DNA from: Chromera velia
Taxonomy: Eukaryota > Sar > Chromeraceae
DNA length: 64,000 bases
Direction of reading: 5' to 3'
Assembly (NCBI GenBank): GCA_018398765.1
Contig: JAHBMJ010003515.1
Coordinates: 25,720-89,719 of the forward strand
Shown here one piece after another: positions 24,416 through 35,921 of the stretch. The stretch's first letter is position 1; each line of letters opens with the position of its first letter. A program made the translations under genes and the position numbers. The notes beneath the pieces are model-generated. The model ran no database searches and was not told where the DNA came from. It was given only the letters and a program-made list of their open reading frames with translations.

Positions 24416-25829
24416 ACAGGCAAGGTCTTCCCAGGGATGCTTTTGCAGTCCGACAGGAAACGACTGCAAGAGACCGCCTAACAAGCCGACTTGCTGATGA
24501 GGGGCTGCGAACATATGCCGAAGGCCTTGCTCCGGATGTCAGCACTTCGAACGATCCTAAATCTGGCTTTAAAGTGTTCGCTGTTGCTTTAAATGCCATT
24601 AAATTCTCTTCAGAAACTGAAATGCACGCATAAAAATACGGTCAAACTCTTCAAGTTTCTCACTTATTGTACAGAAGAACCTTTTATTACTGTACTATAC
24701 TAGGAGGCTTCATATCTTGCAGTGTATATGTGGGGTCCATGCGTAAAGTTGTTTTTTTTAATTCGTCTCTCTTTTTGTTTTTTCTATAAAAACGCTTTTA
24801 AAGTGCCTGGCGTGACTGAGTTAGTAGTTTTATGTGTATTTGAAATGAGAACGTTTGATGTGATATACCTGTTTGGCGAATCAATTGCAGACACTTGAAG
24901 CGCTTGGCTACACCGAAGAGAAGTATAGGGAGGAGTCCCAGGCGACTGAGCAGCTTTTTGAGGAAGCGGACGTCCATGTGTACTAAGACCTCCTAGGCCA
25001 CGACTGGGAAGGACCCCCCCTCAAGGTCCCCAGCAAATTTCAAACCGATGAGATGTCAAAAGAGCGACATTCGTCCACATTTGTTTCTGAAAAGTGGGCT
25101 CTAGTTCAATACTGCTCAGAATCTGCTCCGTCAGTGTCGTTTGAGAAGAGCAGCAAGGAAATGCCTATTTTAGAGAATGAAACGGGGGGGGAAACAGGGC
25201 TTTTGCTACTGGGCCTGATGTTTATTGAAGAAGTTCTCAACTCGGGGCAGAAGAACATGGAGCTAGTTGGCCATTGGTGGGAGCCTGCGAGCGAAACGAA
25301 CGGATATTACGGGTCGCTTTGGCGCTATTATGTTCAATCAAAAACTGACCCCAAAAAGAGAGCCACCCTGAGGAGAAGAGAACCGTACAGAGTGTCGGTA
25401 TCAATGGCTTTGTGTTGCACACAGCTGGCCTCCCCCGTCATATATAAACAAACAGGAATGTACGAAAAAGGTGTGCTTCATACAGTTACGTTTGAGTGGT
25501 TAAAGCAAAATCACTCCGATATCGTGATCGAGGGTGAGGATATTGCGAAAAAGGTTGTGACTTCATTGAAAGAGGGAAGTGGAGATTCAGACAGAGGTGA
25601 TTTGTCAGATGCAGAAGAAAAAGATGAGATGGGTGTTTCGGATGGAGCCTCAGCTTCGTCTTTAGCCTCGTCTTCATCGTCAGCCGCCGCTGCGGCTGAT
25701 CCAAAGCAAAATCAGAGGCGTCGCGGAGGTAATCAATTTATATCCGGCTCAGCGCTTTGGCCATCCATGAAAGCCATCGTGAAATCTTTGAAACTAGGTA
25801 AAGGAAAGGGGAGAGGCAAGGGTCGCTGA
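24416..25829 (+). pseudogene. Unrecognised protein with an in-frame stop; decayed gene or two genes
   Basis: Candidate exon 1 starts after an acceptor at 24415-24419 (QGLPRDAFAVRQETTARDRL). A second block follows a TTGCAG acceptor near 24891 (TLEALGYTEEKYREESQA) and is followed in the same frame by TAA at 24984-24986. After the stop the frame stays open to 25829, with an ATG at 25053 that would give 258 residues. The downstream protein has a compact hydrophobic part (residues about 50-155, including MELVGHWWEPASETNGYYG), a Ser/Asp/Ala-rich linker and a Lys/Gly/Arg tail. It sits between AT-rich islands and repeats, so a mobile-element or domesticated origin is possible. I do not recognise a family. 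It could equally be an intact gene starting at 25053 with an unrelated open 5' flank. Confidence 0.35.
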
Positions 25830-26782
25830 CATGATGCACCAGAAAAAAATTGAAAAACATATAGTAGAAATCGAATAAATGCTTAAAGCGCTTCTGTAAT
25901 TAAAGATTTAGTTTTATATTGAAATGTTATTATATCTATTTTCTTAGTTGTTATTAGTATCAGTACAAAAAGACACATCAGATCAAATAGTTTCCTTTTT
26001 TTTTTTTATCTCCGTTTTTTTGTTTATTTTGTTATATTTCGCTATATAATGTGACAGTTTTAACTTTTTATTCATATTTATTGTACTATTAATAAATTAT
26101 TTATACTTAAATCGGTAATAAATGCTATAAAAATATTTATAGTATAAATTTTTAGCTAAGTTTTAAATGAATTATACTAGGAATTATAATTTTAAATCAA
26201 ATATTCACTTTTTTCTTATCCCGATCCGGATTGCACGAAGTTTAAATTTCATGAATTGTAATTTCAATTGATTGCATGCACTCTTTCTGCTGTGTTGACT
26301 AGTCTGTTTAATGTAATTGAATCATGTTAAAATAAAACTAGGTCAAAACTTAGTGAAAGCACACATGCTATTATACCAACTGGTTTTGAAGATAAACTTT
26401 TGGTAGAGTCCTCCGCATGCAAGTCTTCTACCAATTAATCATTATGAGACTACTATACACAGAATTAGCTAGTGCATACAATATTTTAGTTATTGAAAAA
26501 AATTTTAAATCACTAAACTTTCCTAGAAACTTTCAAAAATACACTTTTAAATGAGGTCATTTTTTAAAATGGAAAAAAAAAAATGATGAAAAAAAAAAAT
26601 TGGTTTGTGACGCTTAAGTTTTTTTTTTTTTTTTAACGAGATGATTTTGTTTCAAAAATACCTAAAAAGTTCGGATTAAAAAGTCAAGTTCAAATATAAA
26701 AAATACTTGAATCAGCGTGTCTGTGTCTGTCTAGACTGGTCCTCCAACAGTGTCTAAATACAAAAAGACGCCCTTCATCTCT
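25830..26782. other. AT-rich intergenic desert
   Basis: Long A and T runs, no open frame of note. It includes the short inverted repeat at 26400-26434. Confidence 0.6.
26400..26434. repeat. Short inverted repeat related to the 21 kb foldback
   Basis: TTGGTAGA and TCTACCAA arms enclose 19 bases. The arms and neighbouring words resemble the core of the inverted repeat at 21075-21152. Confidence 0.5.
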
Positions 26783-27151
26783 CTATATGTCTACGATGCT
26801 ACCGTTTTCTTCCAAGAGTGAGCTTATCGCTTCTGGCTGTCTGGCTATCGCGTGGATCGTTCGATAAGTGGCCGTTCGATCGAGTGTGTAAGACTCTGCA
26901 TGCATGTTAAACAGACAGAAGGGACAGGTGGCGGCATACCATATGGACCAACGCAGTGATGGCCGGTGTGCCAGCCGGGGAAGGCCTTCTGCTCTGGGAC
27001 CCCGACGCGGCGAGCCTGGAGTAGGAAGGAGAGAGAAGTAAAGAAGGGGTACAAAATGATATCGAGCCTGCTCTCGATGGCAAGAGAGGCAGAAGGGTCG
27101 CGGCAGACCTACCAAAAGACAGAATAGGGTACACGGCAGCTGCCGCCTCAT
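26783..27151 (-). CDS. Candidate small protein of 75 residues, unknown function
   Basis: Three exons, 27151-27113, 27015-26940 and 26895-26783, join across GTAGGT/CCAG and GTATGC/TGCAG junctions in phase 0 then phase 1, and end in TAG. The product starts MRRQLPCTLFCLL, which could be an organelle leader or signal, and continues ARRVGVPEQKAFPGW, then GHHCVGPYESYTLDR. A hydrophilic C-terminus follows. No family recognised. The match of phases, standard splice sites and sensible composition is the only support. A polypurine tract of about 145 bases lies immediately upstream. Confidence 0.4.
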   Translation of the reverse strand: MRRQLPCTLFCLLVGLPRPFCLSCHREQARYHFVPLLYFSLLPTPGSPRRGPRAEGLPRLAHRPSLRWSIWYAATCPFCLFNMHAESYTLDRTATYRTIHAIARQPEAISSLLEENGSIVDI

Positions 27152-29324
27152 CTCTCACCGGCGCCAACACATTTTCCACTAACAGGGAAGCGAAGCGGAG
27201 GGAGAAGGGGGGGGAAGGCCTGGGGGAAAAGGAGGTGGAAGCGGGGGACAAAGGGGAAAGGAAGAGAAGGAAAAAAGGGGGGGAAAGAGGGGGAGAGGAG
27301 GGTTGCTTTAGGGTGGGGGGGCGAATCGAATCGAAGCTGGCCGAGAGCATGTGAAGTACTAGTAACTGAGTATAACTGGAGCGTCTTTTGTCTAGAGTTG
27401 AGAGTTCATGTGTCGAAAGGAGCAGCAAGGGGATAAAACGAGACAGAAAGAAGAGACGAGATAGAAAGAGACCAGCAGGGCAGTCTGCAATGTGTTCGGT
27501 CCTTTCCCTCTCTCCCTTTATGCAGCTACTGACACGCACAAAAATATGTTTGTGCTTGATGAGAAAACCAAGTCCTTCTGTCAATGAGAACTCGATGTCG
27601 ATTGCCTACCCCTACGTCAGCTACATATGAGATGGGCAGAGGACTGCCTAATTGCCACCGCCGTACGCTTATGCCTGCGCGTACCCGCGACTGCCTGTGA
27701 CCGCCCTTGTGCCCCTGCACTGGACTTGGGGGGGGGATTAAGCTCATTGCGAAGCTGAGCATCAAAGAGGTGGACTGCGAGAACGATAAGTCGAGCACCG
27801 CATGTGCTGCGCATTCAGAACTTCTGGAACTCCTTTTGGAGGAGTGATCTTTCTTCCCTCTCAGCTTCTCTTGGCTTTGCTTTACGCGTGACTTGGGAGT
27901 CAGACCCCTCATGTGGCTGAAAGCACGAGCGTACGAGGGGACGCCTTCATCCGCTGTCTCCTTCTCGTTTCTTTCTGCTGTTTTAAAACGTTTCGGGTTT
28001 ACTTATTCCTGGCTTCCTGCTTTGAGAAAAAGAGACTGGAAGAGGCGGAGAGAAAATGAGTAGAGGAGGAACAAAGAAAGAAGAAATCTTGAAAGAGATG
28101 TCTATTGAACAAGAAAGAAAAAAGAAAAAAAGCGAGGGGACAGCCCGTGCATGTCTTGGTGTCCGTTCTACATCTTCTCCCTGCAGGGGGATGCCGGTAC
28201 TTTGGAGGCCCTCTGGGTTCTCTAGGTATCGCCTCTCCCCCTCGCAGTACAGGGGTTGACGGGAGCCTTGGTGGAGCCAGCCATCTCTACGCAAGCATCT
28301 GTGTGGAGCCAGACGGTGTAAAGCCAGGCGTCTCCTTCCGATAGGCTGGTCTCAGAAAGAGAAAGAGAGAGAGTGGGAGCAAGTGAAACGAAGTCGTTTT
28401 CGAAGTTGGATACATCTTTTTTTTCTACCAGTTTCGTATCTTTCTTTTCGCTCAGTCTGTCATTGGTAGTGTTCGATCTGCGTCTTTGTTTCAAGACCAC
28501 GGAGGACTTGGCGTGGAATTGCTTTATTTTTCCGTCTCGCTTCAAGGGGAACGAAGGCAGTATGAAAGAAAAATGAGAGGAAATTTTTAAAGGAAACGGT
28601 CGCACTGCACAAGAGTTTGAAGAGTGAACATTTATTGGAATGCGTTTGTCTGTCTCTCTTAGAATTTTTGCATTGGCGCCGTCTCCATTTTCAAATTTAC
28701 CGCCTTCTGGTGGCCTCTGATACTGTCCCGTTTGTGAATGTGAAGATCTGATATGGTGGGAGCGTGTACACGTGCACGTGCATGCCTGAACTTTTGCCCC
28801 GTTAGTTCTTTGGTTGGCTGCACGTGTCCCTCTGAGTCTGTCTGTTTGTTGCTCGGTAGAAGGTCGATCGGTCTGCTATTTTCTTTTCCCAGTTTCGGTC
28901 GTTTGCTTCTCTGTCTTCTCGCTGTGGCTGCCTTTTCCACTGGCAGCATCGAAACGAACTCTTGTCATGCAGACTGTGTTGTTAAAAGTGTATATCCTTC
29001 TCCTTTTGCCTCAATGTAGCCGTGTTTGCTCGTTAAACTTTGACTTTGCCATATTGGTGCGAGACTAGTGCTCTGGAAGAAAAGAGAAGGCAAAAAAGGG
29101 AGAGCAAAGTGGGAGTGAGAAGTAAGGGAGCGAAAGAGGGAAAGATGGAAAAAGAAAATATAGAAAGCTAGGTAGACGGCTATGAGCGCATGCATCGGCA
29201 TGGAGATGCATGCGTGTATATGACCACGCGGGCCTGACTGCACCTCACTGTATCTTACTCTCTGTTGCTCTTTCTGTCTAGCATTTCCGTCTCATTCTTT
29301 CTTTCATGGAGATCTGAGAGGTTA
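27152..29324. other. Intergenic region with a polypurine tract; weak exon-like segments
   Basis: 27184-27330 is almost purely purine on the plus strand. Between 28190 and 28300 a minus-strand segment (reading GWLHQGSRQPLYCEG) and an overlapping plus-strand segment look mildly protein-like, but I could not join either to neighbours in phase. No gene is called. Confidence 0.4.
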
Positions 29325-29591
29325 ATGGAAAGCCGGGGAAATGTAAGACCTTGCATTGGGAAGCTTGTGGCCGTCGAGTGACGGGCTCTGCCGTCAGGTA
29401 GAGATGGTATGCTTTTGCAGGCCACGAGCAAGCCAACGTCCCTAAAACAGGTTTTTCGAGGAAAGACCTGGCGGGTTGGTGTTGCCGGTGAGGCAGTGAT
29501 GATAGTACCTTTGCGTACGTTAATCTGATTGACTTGTATCGATGGGAGGAAACTTTTCTGCTTGTCAGCTTTCGCGTCTGAATTTTTTTGA
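29325..29591 (+). CDS. Candidate micro-gene of 35 residues
   Basis: ATG at 29325 begins an 18-base exon ending in a GTAAGA donor. Exon 2 (29421-29487) follows TTTTGCAG and ends in GTGAGG. Exon 3 (29569-29591) ends in TGA. Phases agree. The product is MESRGN, then ATSKPTSLKQVFRGKTWRVGV, then a short tail. It is basic with no recognised family; small mitochondrial complex subunits are a possibility only by size. Exon 2 is the most convincing part; exon 3 could be wrong. Confidence 0.3.
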
Positions 29592-30142
29592 CTACCTCCT
29601 TGAAGGTGTTCTGTTGGTTACATGAGTTTGCATTGTGTCTTGTTGATCATGTCCTTTTGCTCACCTTTTTTCCCTTTCCACGCATGCTCGAATGTATCTA
29701 ACTGATCGCGGGGACGCGATTTTCTTGTCCGTGGCCGGGGGGGATCTGTGGAGTCCTACCCTATGGTGCCGCCCTCTGGACCCTCACATGCGCCATATCT
29801 GAATGAGCCTGCATGCCGACGCCATGCTCCGCCGCCGCGTGTATACGCAATCGACTTGCATGCATGTACGTGTCACGTGCGTCGATCAAAGTTGTCGAAG
29901 TCGAGTCTGCATGACCTTCGTATTCAAGTAACACGTTACTTGAGCAACGGATAACATCGTCCGAGTCTGATGTCTGTTCATCACAGATTAAGAGAGCTCC
30001 TAAGAGTCTGAGAGAGAGGAATGAGTAGAAACTGTACAATAATAGAATGAACCCAGTTGATTGGAATCCCAGATCGCTCTAGAGCTAAACCTGCTGTAAA
30101 CTGTTGCCTGAATAAGTGTTGCTCATGTTCCTTCTCTAGAGT

Positions 30143-30216
30143 TTCCCTAAGGTTCTTGTCCTCGCTTTACCTTCTGTCTGGATGCCATAAGGTGGCCGGA
30201 CAGGAGGGACAAAGCA
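30143..30216 (+). repeat. Dispersed repeat, copy 2
   Basis: Second copy of the 74-base segment at 20478-20551, same orientation, two substitutions. It lies in intergenic DNA just before an AT-rich island. Confidence 0.85.
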
Positions 30217-30958
30217 AAGGACTAGGGAAGACACAGATAATAGCAGATACACTTTTATAAATTTTCGACTTTTTAAAATCGGAACTTGTTCTTTTAATTA
30301 AATCTTGATACACATTCATACACATTCATATATTTATTTCTTTAGGTCTAGAATATTATCTTTATTAAAATTTAGCCTAAAATGTTTCTTAATGCAGAAT
30401 AATTGAGCAACTCACTAGGCAACTCATTGAAATAAACTTCAATCATAAAATCTTAATAAATCTTTCTACACCGTATACACAGTCTTTAACGTACTTCAAT
30501 GAAAATAAATTTTACTTACATGCAGGAAGCAAAGATCCTGAATATGACTGGTATACTACTAACACTTACTGTGTCAATGACCCACTTTGAGCGACATCAA
30601 TGGGATTCAAGATTGGATTCAATGCATCACATCCTAGATCACATGTTACAGATCAGCGACGCATAAGACAACCCCGTTCCGATTCGAGAAACAGAACGAG
30701 CCGACAGACAAGTAAGCAAGCAAGCAAGCAAGCAAACAAACAAACAACAGACAAGGAACCACATTAAAAAAGGATACATCTACCAGGCGTGAGACAGACA
30801 CGCACAAGACTTCAGTCGCCAACTGCTTTTCCAAGGCGAAATTTAAATTTGTTTCTACATCTTCTTTTTGGCCTTCATGTCTCAGCACTAGAAAGACATG
30901 CTCTCCTCTCTTCTCTTCTCCTCTTCGTGGCGTCTTTCTATTTTTTGTCTCCCTTTCT

Positions 30959-31070
30959 TTGTTTCTTCCTTCCTTCCTTCCTTCTTTCTGTCTCTCTTTC
31001 TTCCCTTCCTTCGTCGGTCCGTCCGTCCGTCCGTCCGTTCCTTCCTTTTCTTCCTTCCTTCCTTCCTTCC

Positions 31071-31142
<72 letters not shown>

Positions 31143-31144
31143 TC
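30959..31144. repeat. CCTT / CCGT / CT / TTTC compound microsatellite
   Basis: Several simple-repeat blocks follow one another in the 3' flank of the protease gene. Apparent proteins are poly-Ser/Leu/Phe translations. Confidence 0.9.
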
Positions 31145-31225
31145 GTGCCTCCATCAAGTCATTCGTTCTCTTTTGCATCGATCAGCCACTGCGTCTGTTC
31201 AACGCCTCCCGACAGTCTCTCTCAG

Positions 31226-34200
31226 TCACCGTGTATGTTCGAAAAAAAGCGATAGTGTTGCATCCATCAAATGCCCCTCTCCTGTCGGATCCGCATCGAG
31301 AAGCACCAGAGTCCAGAGACCTCTGGTGCCCTCCACGTCTTCTCCGAAAGACCGTGCGAATGCCGTGAAAAGAGGGAACTTCTCCGCTCTAGATCCACGA
31401 CCGAAAACTATACTCTGCACCCCCGTGCTTCCAGGGAAGCGCCCTGTGGGCACCTCTCTTCCAGAAGGGGCAATCAACTTCCCGTGTATGTCTGGGTGAT
31501 GATCGTGGCTGACCGTCACGTTGAGAGACAGGTCCCCCAACCGAACACCTAGATCCTCCTGTGCTCCTCCAATCTCAAGCAGAGAAGAATGGTTTCGAAG
31601 AGCCTCATGCACGTTGAAGAAAACAGGCACCGCCCTCTCTTGGTAGAAGTCTGCATTCATTTCATACAGAGCGCTCTCTTGGTATTCTGCATTCTGTATG
31701 AAAATGAATGCAGGCACTGCCCTCTCTTGGTAGAAGTCTGCGACAAAAAGAAAGAAAGGGACAAAGAAACATGCAGGCAGGGAGTCATACATTCTCCTCT
31801 CACTCTTATTTGCGCGTCCTTGGGAAGAGAAGGAAAGACGAAGATGAAGAGACGAAAAAGAAGCGTATGCAAATTTGACTACACGAAGCTAGACTCGCAC
31901 ATCAATGGCTTTCCGTAAAATCACAGCAGATGCCGCCGTTTTTTTCTCCCACCTAGCTTGCTGTGTGTACTGTCTGACTCACTTATTCTTTCTCTCCCTT
32001 CCTCCCTCCCTCATTACTCACTTTCGGCCCTGGAAATGAATCCAGAGCGTGACGAAGCATCCGGGATCAGAAGCGGTAATGCCGGTGTGTTGGCGACTGA
32101 GGCACGGACTTCCACTGCAGTCTGGTTGTTTTCCTCACCCCCTTCCGCTTCACTCGGAACGGGTGTTCCCTTGATGGTGTTGATGGTGGCTGTCAGAGAC
32201 AGGTTGGTCACCACGCCTGCGTCTCCCGGGTACTGGTCGACGAAAATGAACTGCAGATCGAAGAAAGACAATTCAGACGAGGGAGGATTCTACAGTACGA
32301 GACAGAATAGAACAGCGAAAAGGGAGAGGGGAAACGGAAGCTCCAAAGAAAGAGTTTCTTCCTCGAGGACACGCGAGGCTCCTTCTACAGTAGCCTTTGT
32401 CCTCATTCGTTCAGTTTCAAATTTGCAAGAAACACACACATCAACCTTGGCTCCACCCTTAATTTGATTCCCCTCTTTTCCTCTTCTTTGAACTGCGGGG
32501 CGTTTTGATGGAAGGGATACGTACGGGCCAGAGGAGGGGAGACTTCCCCATGCACCCCCAAAGCAGCAAGAATTTCGACTTCAACTGTCTAAACCACAAA
32601 CAGACAGCTAGACAAAAAACAGACAGACCCATTAAGAAAGATCGAAAGGCAAGCGACCCACCGTCCATCGAGCGGTCTCGTCCAACGGCGAAATTTTTGT
32701 CTCCACCCCCAACGTCTGTGCGAGAGTAACCAAGTGGCCTCCCTCCTCTTCTGTCTGTGGAGGAGACGGGGAGGCAGGGGCAAGAGCCTCAAACGCCAGT
32801 CGCCCCGTCTCTTCTGAGAAATGCCCCACAGACAAGACCTGGCCGCTAGGGGTCTCCAAGAGTACCCCGACTTCCTGGGGATAGTTGTGGAGGATGTTTG
32901 CATCCAGTCTGAATTTGATCAGGGTTCTCACTTCCCCCTCCTCGGAGGGGACGGCAGGAGGGAAGCGGAAAGAGACGACAACAGGAACACCCTCATGGGG
33001 CACTGCGAAGGGCACAGAAATATTCGGAGTGAGTGCAACAGTGTTTGTGACGACCTCAAACGGCGCTACCGAAATATTCTCACGCCCTTCCAAGTAGAGA
33101 TCCAACACGTGGGCAAATTGCGTGGACTTGGTTGCGTGCATCCCGGGGCACGTGCTGTCTTGGGGCATCCCGTTGGCCAAGCTGGAGGGGTTCGGGCATT
33201 GGTTGTAGGTGTAACACCTGGATGAAAGGAAGGAAACATGGAAGGAAGGTATTCCTCAATTGATAATGACACGGTCTGGCATGCGAATGGAAAGTTGTCA
33301 GACAGACAGAGAGAGAGGGCATCACGCAACATAGAAAGAGACAACAGATGGGCCCCATAAGCAAAGCAAACAAGCACCCCAAAACCATATGAATGACTGA
33401 TGAATGGGGATTCGGGGATGAAGAAATCAGAGGAAGAATGACAAGGTACAATAGGAACCCCATCAACCAAAAGGGAGACTCCTGCAAAAAAAAGAGGACT
33501 CACAGACTCCCCCCCCAACGCACCACTGCTCCTCATCCGGAACCACATCGACCGCAGATCCCCTCGCGTTGATCCCGACTAGTTCCTGCGTCTGTGCATC
33601 GAACACTGGAGCCCCAGAGGAACCGTGGGTGTTGTCGTACGTTGCCACAAAGAAAGCACCTGCACGAAAGGGTATGCCCAAACAGATACCAAAATCCCTC
33701 CACTGAGAGAGGAACTACATGTCAAACGCACACACACGTGTCCACGGACGCACACAGTCTCAGAAGACGCAGAATTAACGACAGAAACGGCAGACATGAG
33801 CCACTGTGGAAAAGCCGCAGGGGAGTAAAAAAGACAGATGATGGAAAGACTAAAGCCAAAAGAGAGAAGTGCTTATTTGGGAATGCGCAAAAGCCTCCCC
33901 TGGCTTCTTTCTTCTGCCGTCTCTCCAAAAAGAACGGACTGACTGACTGACTGACTGACCTGGTTTTGTCTCGATGACGCTGTTCTCTTCGATCTCCTGT
34001 GGCCAGATGACTCTCTCAGTGCACGTCGCTGTGATTTGAGCGTTCCTCCCGACCCTCTCTCTTCCCTTGACGTCCGCGTCCATGATCCAGAAATATACTC
34101 TCTGGTCAGTGTGTGCGTCCTTGCAAGGGTCGTTGGATGCTGAAATGAAGACACCAGAAGAGTACCCTGAGGCCTCGCAAAGAGCATGGGCGCACTCCTG

Positions 34201-35492
34201 CTGGGACTTCTCCGTCCACTCACACTCGTTGTGCCACGAACAGTGTGGCCTCATGGAACTTCCTGCAGCAGGTAGATCAGATCAGATAAGGGGACACACA
34301 CAAATCGTCATAGTATGAAGATAGATGCATTTGCACTAGCTGAAGGAAATGCACGCACGCACTGAATACTCTTGTGGCACAAATGAAGCATGCAGTTTCC
34401 TAGACAGACAAGTGTCAAAGTGCAAAGGCAAAGAAGGAAGAGAATTGAAGAGACGCCTTCTGAGGGAACTTCGCTTCGTTCGATTTCACAACTTAGTCCT
34501 GTTTCTGCTTGATATCGAATGTTTCAGTTTCGTTCTTTTCATTTTCATTCACTCCTGCTGTCCGTCTTTTTCTGTCTACAGCCACACATACTGCCCTCAC
34601 AGCAAAACAAAGCAAAGCTAAGCAGACCAACCAACCATCTGAAGTGATATCCACAGGCCCTTCGTCCCTTTTCACCTCTGCTTCCGTCTCCGTCTCGTTA
34701 GACGAAGAGGAAGAGGACACCGGATGACCGTTCAACACATAGGGAGCACCGAAGAAGTGAGATATCATAAAGATCTGATCACCCCTGGCAACATCCCGAC
34801 GAGCGACAGCTACAGGCTCCCTGTCCCCCACCTCCCTGTCCAACTGGACCAAACCCCAGTCAGATCCCGTCAGATACCGTTCGTGCTCAGTTGCCACCAG
34901 CTGTTTGCATGAGTACACGGAGGATTTGGGGATCTGAATTAGCTCGGCAGTCGCGTTCTTAATCAGAGAGGAAGACGCAAAGTCAAAAACGAACCGCATG
35001 TCCTTACACGGATAGTCATCCAGACAGTGGCCAGCAGTGGCCACTACATCTCTTGCCACAAGAACCCCTGTGCATTCCATAACGCTCGGCTCGTTTCTGA
35101 GAGGCACATCCGGGCAGAGAGGCTGGAGGGCACGAAAGCTCCTCTCTGCGATTGTCTGATAGTCTCTGACTTCATAAAAGTCGGGGTCTTCGTTCTGCTC
35201 ATCGTCATGCAGAGCTGCGGCATGCACTTGTCCCGCCACCGATGTTGCCACTGGGACGTTAGTGAAGTCATCAGAGAGGTCGTCCGATCCGTGCCAGAAG
35301 GTCAGTGCCGTGATCTGACCCTCTGAATCCAGAGGTTTGTGGACCTTTCCATGCACATACACCAGCGCAGAGCCTGCAAAAACACACACACGGGTTGAAA
35401 GAGATGACAGAGACGGGGATATGTACAGTGCCGTCTCCAAGCAAGCCGCACACAAACTCACCGGTAAGTGCAAAGGCAACTGATCTCCACAT
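31226..35492 (-). CDS. Secreted trypsin/V8-like serine protease with two P-like domains
   Basis: Seven exons: 35492-35462, 35373-34636, 34262-33960, 33659-33524, 33217-32662, 32250-32022 and 31650-31226. They join in phase to give 805 residues. The start MWRSVAFALTG with SALVYV forms a signal peptide. Catalytic motifs are TAGHC (His126), GSDWGLVQLD (Asp182) and GSSGAPVF (Ser372), the chymotrypsin-fold triad. A Cys-containing segment of about 100 residues (exon 3) lies between Asp and Ser. Two copies of a beta-rich module resembling the proprotein-convertase P domain follow, each with an ISP/APSG-type turn and W-T-x-x-x-x-D near its end (RWTFIFVDQYPGDAG and GLWTLVLLDADPTGEG). Likely secretory or surface. 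An alternative last acceptor at 31737 adds 29 residues in frame. Confidence 0.8.
31624..31741 (-). repeat. Tandemly duplicated 3' splice site
   Basis: A 31-base segment that includes the acceptor and the exon start (GCAG then ACTTCTACC) occurs at 31624-31654 and at 31711-31741, 87 bases apart with one difference. A partial third copy lies between. 87 is a multiple of three, so both acceptors keep frame. Confidence 0.8.
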
Positions 35493-35921
35493 TCCCTTGA
35501 ACGTCTCCAGACAGACACCAGGATGGACATGCACCTGAAGGTTACGAAATTAAAAAAACCACTGAGCTGTGGAAGGCACTCAGAAGAATACTTAGAGTAG
35601 CCAGTAGTTTGGATGTGGGCATTCAATTAAGAAAGAATGCATGTTTTGGCTCGGCCTTGGCCCGGCCGCGTTCGGCGATTCGTCACGCAGCATGCACACA
35701 AGAATCTTTCCAACGCCACACAGATACAATAGCCACTCTGATCAATCCGTCTCAGTTTCCCTCTCCTCACGAACGTTCTCTGAGCCACCATACGTTGAGG
35801 AGCAGCTCAGCAGCTTCAAAAGCTCACAAGGCATCCTCGCTGCCTGCTGGATCGACTTTTGCAGTCCGAAGTTTTGATCGATCGTCACTCGACTGAGGAA
35901 ACCTTTTCTCTCTGACGGAGG
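35493..35921. promoter_or_regulatory. Divergent promoter region, protease / DPH3
   Basis: 429 bases separate the two divergent start codons. They include a GC-rich patch with CCGGCCGCG near 35660. No longer open frame has gene character. A shared promoter is an inference from geometry; the protease 5' untranslated region may contain the intron whose acceptor is at 35535. Confidence 0.45.

Larger units (their letters stand above)
29592..31225. other. Intergenic region downstream of the protease gene
   Basis: Contains a GCCGCCGCG patch with a GTATAC neighbour near 29830, a TGCATGCA at about 29868, the second dispersed-repeat copy (30143-30216), an AT-rich island (30240-30660) and a CCTT/CT/TTTC microsatellite field (30959-31144). 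No gene is seen. Confidence 0.5.

Noticed and set aside
28056-28344. Plus- and minus-strand exon-like segments
   Set aside because: Mildly protein-like in more than one frame, but no neighbouring exon joins in phase and the only nearby intron would be implausibly short.
34493-35626. 377-codon minus-strand open frame as a single exon
   Set aside because: Its middle is the true protease exon 35373-34636, but both ends are intron sequence; splice junctions at each end restore phase with neighbours.
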